Virus record (IMG/VR): IMGVR_UViG_3300046791_000163
Location: 1 to 26,958 of that record
From: a virus
Direction: 5' to 3' (one strand)
Length of the DNA: 26,958 nt
Shown here: positions 7,593 to 15,001 of the stretch, in pieces
Layout: the number at the start of each line of letters is the position of its first letter
Position numbering within the stretch: the stretch's first letter is position 1
Program-made: the position numbers and the translations under genes
Notes under the pieces: generated by a model
The model's input: the letters and a program-made list of their open reading frames with translations, nothing else
What the model was told of the DNA's origin: nothing
Database searches by the model: none

Positions 7593-7609
7593 ACACGACG
7601 TATCAAGGG

Positions 7610-7649
7610 TCCGCGCGTCGGGAATAGGCTCGACGCGCGGATTGTTGTT
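7610..7649 (+). terminator. Intrinsic terminator after the capsid gene
   Basis: A perfect 11-bp stem, TCCGCGCGTCG (7610-7620) and CGACGCGCGGA (7631-7641), with a 10-base loop is followed immediately by TTGTTGTT. The position 18 bases after the coat stop codon supports a rho-independent terminator that limits read-through after the capsid gene. Confidence 0.8.
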
Positions 7650-7679
7650 CACTCCGCCATCAGGGCAAGGGGACTTCTC

Positions 7680-8324
7680 ATGGCATGGCTGTCACAGACA
7701 CTCGCGGCGGCGTTCTCCAAGGACGCCATTGAACTCACGGTCGTAGACGCCACCGGGCTTCCGCCCGTGGGTGTCTCGGGGTTGCAGAACTGGCGCGCAC
7801 GCATCGACGGCGAGTGGATGCTGATCGACGGCCAGCCCTCACCGAAAGTGGTGCGGGTCAAGCGCCGGGGCGACCAGGGCACGACCGCCGTGGCGCACGA
7901 CATCGCGTCCAGCATCGTGTTCTCCGGCTCGCCGTACGATCAGGTCGCACTCGCGCCTGGCGCGAGCACGTTCCCGACGTTGGGCGCACCGACCACGCGC
8001 ACGATTGGTGGCGACCTCGCCATCACGGCCGATGCCGTCGCGCAGATCGGGCAGAACACCGCGTTCCTGCTGCACAAGCTGACACCGGCGGCGATCACGC
8101 TGGCGAAGCCGACGTTTGCACAGAACGGACTGGCGCTGACGTTCACGTCGGCGGCAGGCGTGGCACATGTCGTCACGTCGGCGGGCGGCGGGTTCGGCAC
8201 GGGCGTCACGGGCTCGCCGGCGAGCACGGCGACGTTCGGTGCGTTCACGGGCGCGAGCTTCACGGTGGTCGCAGCCGGGGGCTTGTGGAACGTGATGTCC
8301 AACAACGGCGTCACGTTCAGCTAG
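7680..8324 (+). CDS. Probable head decoration / capsid-associated protein, 214 aa
   Basis: Sits alone between two intrinsic terminators, directly after the coat gene. The start is ATG 7680 with AAGGGGA six bases upstream. The N-terminal part (1-85) reads like a compact beta domain (VDATGLPPVGVSGLQNWRARIDGEWMLI and VVRVKRRGDQGT). The C-terminal part (about 115-214) has alternating small/hydrophobic residues and a closing segment SFTVVAAGGLWNVMSNNGVT that resembles the beta-rich ends of phage fibre and decoration proteins. No enzyme motif is seen. Position just after coat with its own terminator suggests a high-copy virion protein; decoration or head-fibre is the best guess, not proven. Confidence 0.6.
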   Translation: MAWLSQTLAAAFSKDAIELTVVDATGLPPVGVSGLQNWRARIDGEWMLIDGQPSPKVVRVKRRGDQGTTAVAHDIASSIVFSGSPYDQVALAPGASTFPTLGAPTTRTIGGDLAITADAVAQIGQNTAFLLHKLTPAAITLAKPTFAQNGLALTFTSAAGVAHVVTSAGGGFGTGVTGSPASTATFGAFTGASFTVVAAGGLWNVMSNNGVTFS

Positions 8325-8334
8325 GTTTTTCAAC

Positions 8335-8390
8335 CGCCGCAGACCGAAGGGCGAGTGACCGTAGGGCGCTCCGGTCTGCGGCGCTTTTTT
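8335..8390 (+). terminator. Intrinsic terminator after the decoration candidate
   Basis: A perfect 12-bp stem, CGCCGCAGACCG (8335-8346) and CGGTCTGCGGCG (8372-8383), with a 25-base loop that can form its own small inner helix (GAGTG with CGCTC), followed by a T6 run at 8385-8390. It begins 10 bases after the upstream stop codon. This is one of the clearest regulatory elements in the window. Confidence 0.88.
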
Positions 8391-8400
8391 GAGGACAGGT

Positions 8401-8856
8401 ATGGCAGAGCAGCACTACGACGGCCCCGCGATTCAGATCAATCCCGCGTCGGCCTACGCCGCAGAGATGCGAAAGTGGGAATCGACCTACACGATGTACG
8501 GTGCGCCCGGCCGGCCCTACGTGTACGAAGAGTATCCGCGCGAGATGTTTCTGGCCGGGCACCCGCCTGACCGTCCCGGCAAGATCGTCATCGTGGAGAG
8601 TCGCACGGTCAACAGCGACCACGAGCGGACCGCGCTGGAAGTGGACGGCTGGGAAGCGGCACAGAAGGACGCGATTCAGCGACAAAAGGACCGGGACCGC
8701 GAGATGGCTCGCGCCGCCGCCGAAACGAACTTTGCGGATCGCCGCATGTCCGAGCAGGCGCTGATCGAGAAGGCCGAAGTCGAGGACGCCACCGCCGCGC
8801 ACGTCGCAGAGGTACCTCGCGCGAATCCCAAGACGGGCAAGCGCATCATCGAATAG
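8401..8856 (+). CDS. Hypothetical virion-block protein with EYPxEMF/RTVNS/GW motif, 151 aa
   Basis: Start ATG 8401 with GAGGACAGG just upstream; TTG 8389 is also in frame but lies inside the terminator T-run and is unlikely. The middle contains EYPREMF (44-50), RTVNS (68-72) and GW (83-84). The same motifs at near-identical spacing occur in the next gene. Phage proteins with an aromatic-proline-basic segment followed by a 'small-N-S..E...A...GW' segment are common between capsid and tail genes, with no established function. The C-terminal half (about 85-151) is highly charged and probably helical, with a basic tail (NPKTGKRIIE). The role in the virion is unknown. Confidence 0.75.
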   Translation: MAEQHYDGPAIQINPASAYAAEMRKWESTYTMYGAPGRPYVYEEYPREMFLAGHPPDRPGKIVIVESRTVNSDHERTALEVDGWEAAQKDAIQRQKDRDREMARAAAETNFADRRMSEQALIEKAEVEDATAAHVAEVPRANPKTGKRIIE

Positions 8857-8885
8857 TCGCGCTCACGGGCGCGGAGGACAGACAC

Positions 8886-9203
8886 ATGGCCGACCCAGTC
8901 ACCTATCCAGCCACCGATCCATTCGCCACCACGGCTATCGAGCCAGTCGCCGCCGAGCCGGTTGCCGACACCACCGAAGTCGAAATCATCGAGTTCCCGA
9001 AGGAACTGTTCATGTTCAAGCGTCCGGTCGAGAAGCCCGTGCTCCCGTCGCCGGTGCTGGGCACGCGCACGGTCAACAGCGCCGAGGAACAGGCTGCGGC
9101 CGAAGCTGAAGGCTGGTTCGCTGACCAGGCCTCCGCCGCCGCCGCTGTCGATGCGGAGCCGGAGCCGGAGCCGGAACCCATCGTGGACGACCCGAGCTTC
9201 TAA
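8886..9203 (+). CDS. Paralogue of the preceding protein, 105 aa
   Basis: Starts at ATG 8886 with a strong GGAGGACA site. After an acidic, Pro/Ala/Thr-rich N-terminus it carries EFPKELF (36-42), RTVNS (61-65) and GW (76-77), the same signature as the preceding gene; the RTVNS-to-GW distance is 15 residues in both. The C-terminus is an acidic (EP)n repeat, EPEPEPEP, and ends VDDPSF. It appears to be a trimmed or diverged duplicate of the shared domain. No function is known; the position before the gp4-like gene suggests a minor head or head-completion role. Confidence 0.75.
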   Translation: MADPVTYPATDPFATTAIEPVAAEPVADTTEVEIIEFPKELFMFKRPVEKPVLPSPVLGTRTVNSAEEQAAAEAEGWFADQASAAAAVDAEPEPEPEPIVDDPSF

Positions 9204-9224
9204 GCCTCACGAGGCAGGTGCTCT

Positions 9225-10013
9225 ATGGCTATCGCCGCCGCCACGTTGCTTCGGATGTCGATGCAGGACTTGGGCGTCCTGGGGGGCGGCGAAGCGGCCG
9301 AAGGGGTCCATCTCGCGGACGGGCTCCAGCGTCTCCAGATGATGATCGCGTCGTGGTCGCTCGACGCGCTCACCGTCGTCCGCACCGACCGGCTGGAGTT
9401 CCCGGTCGTCCCGACGAAGCAGTCGTACAGCATCGGCCCCGGTCTGGAGTTCGACACCGCGCGTCCGGTGGGGCAGCAGTCGGTGGTCGGCGCGGGGTTG
9501 TTGCTGATGAGCAGCACGCCGCCGGTCGAAATTCCGCGCGCCCTGCTCACCTACGACATGTGGCAGGCGGTGGCCGTGAAGCGGCTGACGAGCACGCTGT
9601 TCACGACGGTGTTCTACCGGCCGGGGTCACTGGCGCGGACTCCGCCCACCGCGCCGGTGCCGCCCACCGGCATCGACACCGGGGAAATCATCCTGTGGCC
9701 GATCCCGACACAGGCCAACCCGCTCGTGCTCTACATCGAGCGCGTCATCCCGCCGTTCGAGAACCTGACGACGCCCTACCCGATCCCTGACGGTATCGTC
9801 GCGGCGATTCAATACAACCTCACGCTCGCCATCGCGCCGATGTTTCAGGTGACACCCTCGGACGAAGCGAAACGGCAGGCGCGAGACACGTTCGCGGCGA
9901 TGAAGCGGACGAATTACCAGATGGCGGACGCGGCCATTGATCCCATGTTCACGATGCAGGGTGGCGTAGGCGGCTACGACATCAACACGGGCACCATCAG
10001 GACCGTCAGGTGA
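9225..10013 (+). CDS. P22 gp4-like head-to-tail adaptor / tail accessory factor, 262 aa
   Basis: In P22, gp4 binds beneath the portal after packaging and starts tail assembly. Here the N-terminus is helical (LLRMSMQDLGVLGGGEAAEGVHLADGLQRLQMMIASWS, split across about 8-46), followed by the family's aromatic/threonine strand region (FPVVPTKQSYSIGPG, about 59-73), an acceptor-like middle with RPVGQQ..., and a helical C-terminus (DEAKRQARDTFAAMKRTNYQ, about 215-234). Length is larger than P22 gp4 (166 aa) but matches gp4-like proteins of other podoviruses. It starts at ATG 9225 after GAGGCAGG. The stop overlaps the GTG of the gp10-like gene by four bases (GTGA), which indicates translational coupling with its structural partner. 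Confidence 0.85.
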   Translation: MAIAAATLLRMSMQDLGVLGGGEAAEGVHLADGLQRLQMMIASWSLDALTVVRTDRLEFPVVPTKQSYSIGPGLEFDTARPVGQQSVVGAGLLLMSSTPPVEIPRALLTYDMWQAVAVKRLTSTLFTTVFYRPGSLARTPPTAPVPPTGIDTGEIILWPIPTQANPLVLYIERVIPPFENLTTPYPIPDGIVAAIQYNLTLAIAPMFQVTPSDEAKRQARDTFAAMKRTNYQMADAAIDPMFTMQGGVGGYDINTGTIRTVR

Positions 10014-11527
10014 GCGAGTTCACCGCGTTTGTCGGAGGAAGTTACAGGGCGCAAAGCCCTGTGACGGACAACGAAGAAACCGTGAACTGGTTCGTAGAAG
10101 CTTCCGAGTCGCCCGGTGCGACGGCGCAAGCCTCGCTCTACCCGACGCCCGGCGTCGAGCCGTTTGCGACCGCGCCCGTCATTGGTGGCCGCGCGATGTT
10201 TGCCGGCGTCACGACCTCCGACCCGATCCCGACCCAGGAAGGCCGCTGCTTCTCGGTGTTCGGGGACCGCTTCGTGGAAGTGCTCGCCAGCGGCGCGATT
10301 GTTCCACGGGGCACGGTGGCGGTCGATGCCAACCCGGCGACCATCAGCACGAACGGCTACGGCAGCGCGGACATCTCGGGGCGCGGGCAACTGCTCATCA
10401 CGTCCGGCGGATTGGCCTACTGCTACGAACTCTCGACCGACGTGCTCACGCAGATTACGACGCTCTCGGCGGACGGCGTTGTTGCCACGCAGGGGGCGTG
10501 CGTCAACGGCTACTTCCTCGTGTTCGACCGCAACGCCAGCACGGTCTACATGTCGTTCCTGCTCGACGGGTCACGCTGGGATCTGTCGCAGTATTTCCAG
10601 CCGGGCATCATCACGAATCCGTGGCGGGCGATGACGGTGTCGCCGTTCGGGCAGATCGTCCTGCCCGGCGTCACCACCGGCGAAATCTGGTACAACGCGG
10701 GCACCTTCCCCATTCCCTTCGCGCCCGACCTCTCGGGCTCGCTGTCCTACGGCTGTGCCGCCACCTTCGCGCTCACCGTGGTGGGCGAAACGGTCATCTG
10801 GGTCGCCAAGACACCGGACGGCGGCATCGAAGTGGTGCAGTTGCAGGGCTACCGGCCGACGCGTATCTCGACGCACGCGCTGGAATTTGAGGCGGCGGAC
10901 TATCCCCGGATCGATGACGCCATCGGGCAGTCGTACACCGAGCAGGGCCACACGTTCTACCTGCTGACGTTCCCCTCCGCGAACGTGACGTGGTGCTACG
11001 ACACCAGCGGTCCCGAAGGGCGGCGGTGGCACAAGCGCGGGACGTGGATTTCCGAAGCGGGCGTGTATCACTACTTCCGGCCGGTGTTCCACGCGTTCGC
11101 CTTCGGCAAGCACCTGATGGCCGACCGCGAGACGAACGCGATCTATCACCTGTCGAACCGCTTGCCGCTCGACGTGGGCGGGCGCGTCATTCGTCGTTTG
11201 CGGCGCTCACCCACGGTGCAGAACGAGAACAAGCGCGTGGTGCTGACGTGGTTTGAACTGCTGCTGCAAACCGGCATCGGGCAGGACGCGGCGCCGTTCG
11301 GCCCGCCGCCCACGGTCATGCTCCGTATCTCGAAGGATGGCGGGCGCACCTGGGGTGACGAGCGGCAGGCGAGCGCCGGGGCGCTGGGTGCCTACATGAC
11401 GCGCGTCTACTGGGCGCGCATCACACAGGGACGGCAGATCGTCTTTGAAGTGAGTGTTGCCGATAGTGTGAAAAATTGGAGAATTACAGCCGCTTACCTA
11501 CGCACATCGCAAGAGGGTGCGGCATGA
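10010..11527 (+). CDS. P22 gp10-like tail accessory factor (DNA stabilization), 505 aa
   Basis: gp10 forms the hexameric hub that plugs the P22 tail and carries the tail needle and tailspikes. The N-terminal signature FVGGSYRAQSP..D.ETVNWFVE (about 7-30) followed by LYPTPGVEPF (about 43-52) is typical of the gp10/packaged-DNA-stabilization family; later segments (NGYFLVFDR, SSFLLDGSRWD-like, GEIWYN, RWHKRGTW, RISKDGGRTWG) give the expected beta-propeller character. Length is close to P22 gp10 (472). It begins at GTG 10010 overlapping the gp4-like stop. The last 34 bases are overlapped by the antisense HNH gene, yet the C-terminus (VKNWRITAAYLRTSQ) looks intact and natural. Confidence 0.88.
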   Translation: MSEFTAFVGGSYRAQSPVTDNEETVNWFVEASESPGATAQASLYPTPGVEPFATAPVIGGRAMFAGVTTSDPIPTQEGRCFSVFGDRFVEVLASGAIVPRGTVAVDANPATISTNGYGSADISGRGQLLITSGGLAYCYELSTDVLTQITTLSADGVVATQGACVNGYFLVFDRNASTVYMSFLLDGSRWDLSQYFQPGIITNPWRAMTVSPFGQIVLPGVTTGEIWYNAGTFPIPFAPDLSGSLSYGCAATFALTVVGETVIWVAKTPDGGIEVVQLQGYRPTRISTHALEFEAADYPRIDDAIGQSYTEQGHTFYLLTFPSANVTWCYDTSGPEGRRWHKRGTWISEAGVYHYFRPVFHAFAFGKHLMADRETNAIYHLSNRLPLDVGGRVIRRLRRSPTVQNENKRVVLTWFELLLQTGIGQDAAPFGPPPTVMLRISKDGGRTWGDERQASAGALGAYMTRVYWARITQGRQIVFEVSVADSVKNWRITAAYLRTSQEGAA

Positions 11528-12192
11528 CCGCGCTTCGGTTGCGTCAGCGTTCGCTCGACGGACCATCCGGCGCGGTCCAGTCTGGCCGCGATGGCGGCGC
11601 GAGTCAGCTTGGTGATGCGGGACCATTCAGCGAGGGTGTGCGCGGTGCCATTCAGCGTGAGCAGCCGCGACGTGCGCTTGTTGTTGGCCTGTTCTCGCTT
11701 GGTGGCCCATCGGCAGTTCTCTTTGTTGTAGGGTCCGTCGTTGTCGATGCGGTCCAGCGAATGCAGCGGCGATGGCTTCCGTCCCATGTCGGCCAAGAAG
11801 CGGGCATAACTGTTTCGCCACTCCGGCGCGATTTGGATACCTCGCCCCCCGTAGTATTTGAACGATTTGACGTTCGGGTTCAGACATCGGTTGATGGCGT
11901 GTTGCCACGCGCGGTGCTCAGGAGATCCGCTGTCTCCGTGCGTTCGCCTTGGCGGCTTTCTTCTGTTCTGTGCTCGAAGTCGAATGCTGGCTGTTTCGTT
12001 TTTCAGGCACCCGCAAGAGCGACTCTCCATCCTCGCGAGATGCGAAGCCCTGAAAGTTCGAGTGCTGCCGCAGTCGCATCGGCATTCGCACAGCGTGTGC
12101 GTGTCGCCATCGATTACCCGCAGAACAACAAGACGGCTGAACCGCTCTCCTATCCTTACGCCAATCTTGGGCGATCCCACGGTATGCAACAT
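11494..12192 (-). CDS. HNH homing-type endonuclease, antisense in late operon, 232 aa
   Basis: Free-standing mobile endonuclease. From the ATG at 12192: an N-terminal four-cysteine segment (IGERFSRLVVL then CRCDCG ... SCGCL, about 13-62), the central YGGRGI motif and the HNH-type core LDRIDNDGPYNKENCRWAT (about 148-166) followed by REQANNKR, and a C-terminal helix-turn-helix-like segment (TLAEWSRITKLTRAAIAARL). This order is typical of phage HNH homing endonucleases. GTG 12228 is an alternative start, but ATG 12192 lies closer to the conserved domain. The gene is inverted relative to every late gene around it, overlaps the gp10-like 3' end by 34 bases, and has more balanced base composition than its neighbours, all signs of mobile insertion. 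The start codon lies in a hairpin. Confidence 0.88.
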   Translation of the reverse strand: MLHTVGSPKIGVRIGERFSRLVVLRVIDGDTHTLCECRCDCGSTRTFRASHLARMESRSCGCLKNETASIRLRAQNRRKPPRRTHGDSGSPEHRAWQHAINRCLNPNVKSFKYYGGRGIQIAPEWRNSYARFLADMGRKPSPLHSLDRIDNDGPYNKENCRWATKREQANNKRTSRLLTLNGTAHTLAEWSRITKLTRAAIAARLDRAGWSVERTLTQPKRGHAAPSCDVRR

Positions 12193-12199
12193 ACCACGG
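12177..12199 (-). promoter_or_regulatory. Start-codon-sequestering hairpin of the first HNH gene
   Basis: On the HNH mRNA the left arm CCGTGGTATG (12199-12190) contains the ATG and pairs with CATACCGTGG (12186-12177) around a three-base TTG loop: ten pairs including two G-U wobbles. On the opposite strand the two wobbles would be A-C mismatches, so the structure favours the HNH transcript. It would hide the start codon from ribosomes. Confidence 0.55.
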
Positions 12200-12215
12200 C
12201 TGGGCAGGTGGCCTG

Positions 12216-12701
12216 ATGCCGCTGACACCCGGACTCGTCCAGACGGAACTGGTCGATGAGGACCGCTTCGTCACCATGCCCTGGCAGGTGTTCCTGCGCG
12301 ACCAGCAGGCAGCGCAAGCCAAGGTGCCGGTGCGCGAGCAGGTTGTCCAAGTGCCGCCGGCGTCGGCCGCGATTCCGGTCACGTCGATTGCGACCAACCC
12401 GCTCCCGTCAGGGCTCTACCGTGTGACCGCTGCGGTGCGAATCACGACGCCCGCGAGCGCGTCCTCGTCGGTGTCGGTGACGCTGCACTGGGTCGATGGC
12501 GATACGGACTCGGGCGTGGTGTGCTCGCTCGTGCTCGTGCCGGCGGTGACGGGGAATCTGATTACGTCGGTCGGGACGGGTACGGCGATGATTCACAGCG
12601 GCGCGGCGGTGCCGATCAGTTATTCGACGGCATACGCCTCGTCTGCGGCAGGGATGAAATACGCGCTTCATTTAACACTGGAAGCGTTGGGGGGACAGTA
12701 A
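12216..12701 (+). CDS. Small beta-rich virion protein at the tail-needle position, 161 aa
   Basis: After a short helical N-terminus (LVDEDRFVTMPWQVFLRDQQ, about 12-31) the protein is a beta-sandwich-like domain (about 60-158) of alternating Ser/Thr/Val strands (YRVTAAVRITTP, SVSVTLHWVDGD, ISYSTAYASSAAGMKYALHL). Similar small domains occur in phage tail and fibre-associated proteins. In P22 the next gene after gp10 is the gp26 needle, but this protein lacks the long coiled coil expected for gp26, so it is either a replacement or another tail-tip part. ATG 12216 follows a GCAGGTGG site. It is separated from the gp10-like gene only by the inserted HNH gene, so the two were probably adjacent before. 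Confidence 0.7.
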   Translation: MPLTPGLVQTELVDEDRFVTMPWQVFLRDQQAAQAKVPVREQVVQVPPASAAIPVTSIATNPLPSGLYRVTAAVRITTPASASSSVSVTLHWVDGDTDSGVVCSLVLVPAVTGNLITSVGTGTAMIHSGAAVPISYSTAYASSAAGMKYALHLTLEALGGQ

Positions 12702-12704
12702 GGC

Positions 12705-13904
12705 ATGGCAACCACGTCTGCGTTCCAGAAGAATCTTGGCCGCTCAGCGTTGGCCTACGGCGGCATGGAGCCGCCACGCGCCACGCGGGACGCACGCGGC
12801 AAGCCCATCTCCCAGCACGACTGGGTGCCGGCGGCTGGCCCGTGGCAGAACGACCCGGAACTGCAACGACTGCTCGCGCTCCCGGCCACGCGCAGCGGTG
12901 CGGGCCGAGGGGCGATCAACGGCAAGCAGATGCACGCGGTCAATCCCGAAGTGCGGCGCTATGTCGATGCGAACCGGACACGGCTGGGGATTCCCAACAA
13001 CTACTTCCCGGCGGCGAACGGGCAACTGTTTGACCCGGCGCAGAACTCGCTGCGCGATGCCGCGATTACGACCGGCGTCATTGCGGGCGGTGCGCTCACC
13101 GCCGGTGCCTTGACGGGGGCATTTGCCGGCGCTGGCGGTGCGGCTGGCGGTGCCGGTGGCGCAGCGGGTGGCGCGGCAGGTGGTGCAGGCGGGACCGCTG
13201 CCACGACCGCCGGTGGCGTGCTGCCAGCGTCGTTTTCGATCCCCGCAGGCGCGTATCCGGCCGGGGTCACGAGCGGCATCTATGGCACCAGTTCGGCGGC
13301 GCTCCCGGCGCTCGCCACCGCAGCGTCACCGGGCGCGAACGCGATGCCCGTGTCGGCCAGGGTCGCATCGGCCCCGCTCCATTTCGCGGACACGACGAGC
13401 GTGACGGCTCCGCTCCTTGGCGATGCCGCGCCCTCGGCGCTGACGAATTTGGCGTGGACCGGGGCCGGTGCGGCTGGACCGACTGCCGCGATGCTGGCTG
13501 GGCCAAGTGGGAACACGCCACAGACGCCGTCGCGTCAGGCGGACAGTCAGCAGCAACAGCAGCAGGACGGCAGCAACAAAGACACCGGCAAGGGCTTCAC
13601 GTTGCCGTTCGGTATCACCGGCAAGGACTTGGCCGGGTATGGCCTTGGCGCGTTCAACAACTACATGAACAACCGCAACGCCAACGACATCGCGGAGCAA
13701 AACGCCGGCCTGACGCGCGAGCAGATCGCGGCACGGGCGGCAGCGGACAAGGCCGCGCTCGACTTCTCGATTCGCGCGTACGAGGAACAGAACGCGCTGG
13801 AGAAGGCGCGCTACGAAGCGAACGAAGCGCGGCGCGTGCCGTATCGCCGGGCCTCGCTCGACACCCTTGGCGAGTTCCGCCGTCTGTTGGGACTGGGAGA
13901 CTAA
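12705..13904 (+). CDS. Ejection / internal virion protein candidate with Gly-Ala tract, 399 aa
   Basis: First of four large proteins in the place held by the P22 DNA-ejection proteins (gp14, gp7, gp20, gp16). Residues 1-110 are charged/polar; 127-171 is a nearly pure Gly/Ala tract; 280-300 is Gln/Ser-rich (SQQQQQQ); 303-325 is GKGFTLPFGITGKDLAGYGL; the C-terminal part (about 330-395) is a charged helix (LTREQIAARAAADKAALDFS, then YEEQNALEKARYEANEARR). Such Ala/Gly-rich plus coiled-coil proteins are released into the host with the DNA in podoviruses. No lysozyme or transglycosylase motif is seen. ATG 12705 is two bases after the upstream stop. Confidence 0.65.
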   Translation: MATTSAFQKNLGRSALAYGGMEPPRATRDARGKPISQHDWVPAAGPWQNDPELQRLLALPATRSGAGRGAINGKQMHAVNPEVRRYVDANRTRLGIPNNYFPAANGQLFDPAQNSLRDAAITTGVIAGGALTAGALTGAFAGAGGAAGGAGGAAGGAAGGAGGTAATTAGGVLPASFSIPAGAYPAGVTSGIYGTSSAALPALATAASPGANAMPVSARVASAPLHFADTTSVTAPLLGDAAPSALTNLAWTGAGAAGPTAAMLAGPSGNTPQTPSRQADSQQQQQQDGSNKDTGKGFTLPFGITGKDLAGYGLGAFNNYMNNRNANDIAEQNAGLTREQIAARAAADKAALDFSIRAYEEQNALEKARYEANEARRVPYRRASLDTLGEFRRLLGLGD

Positions 13905-13906
13905 TC

Positions 13907-15001
13907 ATGGCAGGCCGCGCATCGAAGCCCTCTACGTCGCGCAACGACGACGAACTGATTGACGACGAACTCCAGCCTGTCGATCCGCCACCGGTCGGTC
14001 CCGAGGAACTCCCCGACAGCGGTGATGTCGGGCGTGTGCCCGGTGCGTCCTACGACATCAACAATCCGTCTGGTGCCATCAACGTCAAGAACCCGACCGG
14101 CGATCCGAGCCTGCCGTTCGTGCAGGAAGGGGAGACGGGCGGCTATCTCGCGGGGAAGGGCGTGACCATCGGCGCGGGCACGAGTCAGACGCAGGCCGAT
14201 GTCGATGCCGCGCTTGCCAACGCTCGTGCGCTGGGCATCCCCGAGGACTTCATCGCGCAGTTCATCAGCGAGAACGGCTGGCGGGACGCGCACCGGCTCG
14301 AAGAGGGGTACTTCAGCGATGCCGGCGTCGAGGACACGCGCCTTGGCGGCGCTGGCGGCGGTGGCGGCAGGAGCAGTGGCGGGGGCAGCGGAAGCGGCTA
14401 CAACGGGCCGTTTGCGCCACCGCCGACCTCCGCCGGCTGGATGCCGACCTACACCGCGCCCGTCTTTACGCCACCGGCCGCGCTCGACATCCCATCGTGG
14501 AAAGAGCCAGCCGCATTCACCTACGCCGATTTCGAGCGGCCGACACTGGAGCAGGCTCGCCAAGAACCAGGCTTCGCTTTTGCGATGGAGCAGGGCAGTA
14601 AGGCGCTGGAGAACAGCGCCGCGTCCAAGGGGCTGCTCCGCACCGGTGGCACGGCCAAGGAACTGATCGGCTTCGGGCAGAAACTGGGCGAGCAGAACTA
14701 CGGCAACGTGTTCAACCGCGAGTCGGATGTCTACAAACTCAACCGTGACAACGCCGCCGACATCTACACCACCAAATACGGCGCGGCCAAGGATGCCTAC
14801 AAGTACGGGGTGGAGGAACTCAAAGGTGAATACGACAGCCTCTACGAGACGGCGCAGGACGACTACGATGCCCGCGCACACGGCGCCGAGGCCGAATACA
14901 AGCCGAAGCAGCAAGAGGCCGAACTGAACTTCAAGGCCGCAATGGATCAGTGGCTCGAAAAGATGCGAATCGCGGGCCTCATTGAAGCGGACTCCGACTA
15001 A
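13907..15001 (+). CDS. Ejection / internal virion protein candidate, 364 aa
   Basis: Begins at ATG 13907, two bases after the previous stop; the frame is open farther upstream but that part overlaps the preceding gene. N-terminus is acidic (NDDELIDDELQPVDPPP). A Gly/Ser tract (about 146-165) links to a proline-rich segment and then the most recognisable part, FERPTLEQARQEPGFAFAMEQGSKALENSAASKGLLRTGGTAKELIGFGQKLGEQNYGNVFNR (about 211-273, read in pieces). Proteins with this 'QARQEPGF...G..AL.NSAA..G.LRTGGT...I..YGQ..G.QNY' layout are widespread in podovirus genomes in this position and are annotated only as virion or hypothetical. The C-terminus is helical and charged. It overlaps the next ATG by one base. 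Confidence 0.72.
   Translation: MAGRASKPSTSRNDDELIDDELQPVDPPPVGPEELPDSGDVGRVPGASYDINNPSGAINVKNPTGDPSLPFVQEGETGGYLAGKGVTIGAGTSQTQADVDAALANARALGIPEDFIAQFISENGWRDAHRLEEGYFSDAGVEDTRLGGAGGGGGRSSGGGSGSGYNGPFAPPPTSAGWMPTYTAPVFTPPAALDIPSWKEPAAFTYADFERPTLEQARQEPGFAFAMEQGSKALENSAASKGLLRTGGTAKELIGFGQKLGEQNYGNVFNRESDVYKLNRDNAADIYTTKYGAAKDAYKYGVEELKGEYDSLYETAQDDYDARAHGAEAEYKPKQQEAELNFKAAMDQWLEKMRIAGLIEADSD

Noticed and set aside
11476-12216. A 246-codon plus-strand frame covering the HNH gene, which could be read as a continuation of the late operon
   Set aside because: The minus strand carries clear zinc-cysteine, YGGRGI and HNH-type motifs, so the plus frame is the shadow.
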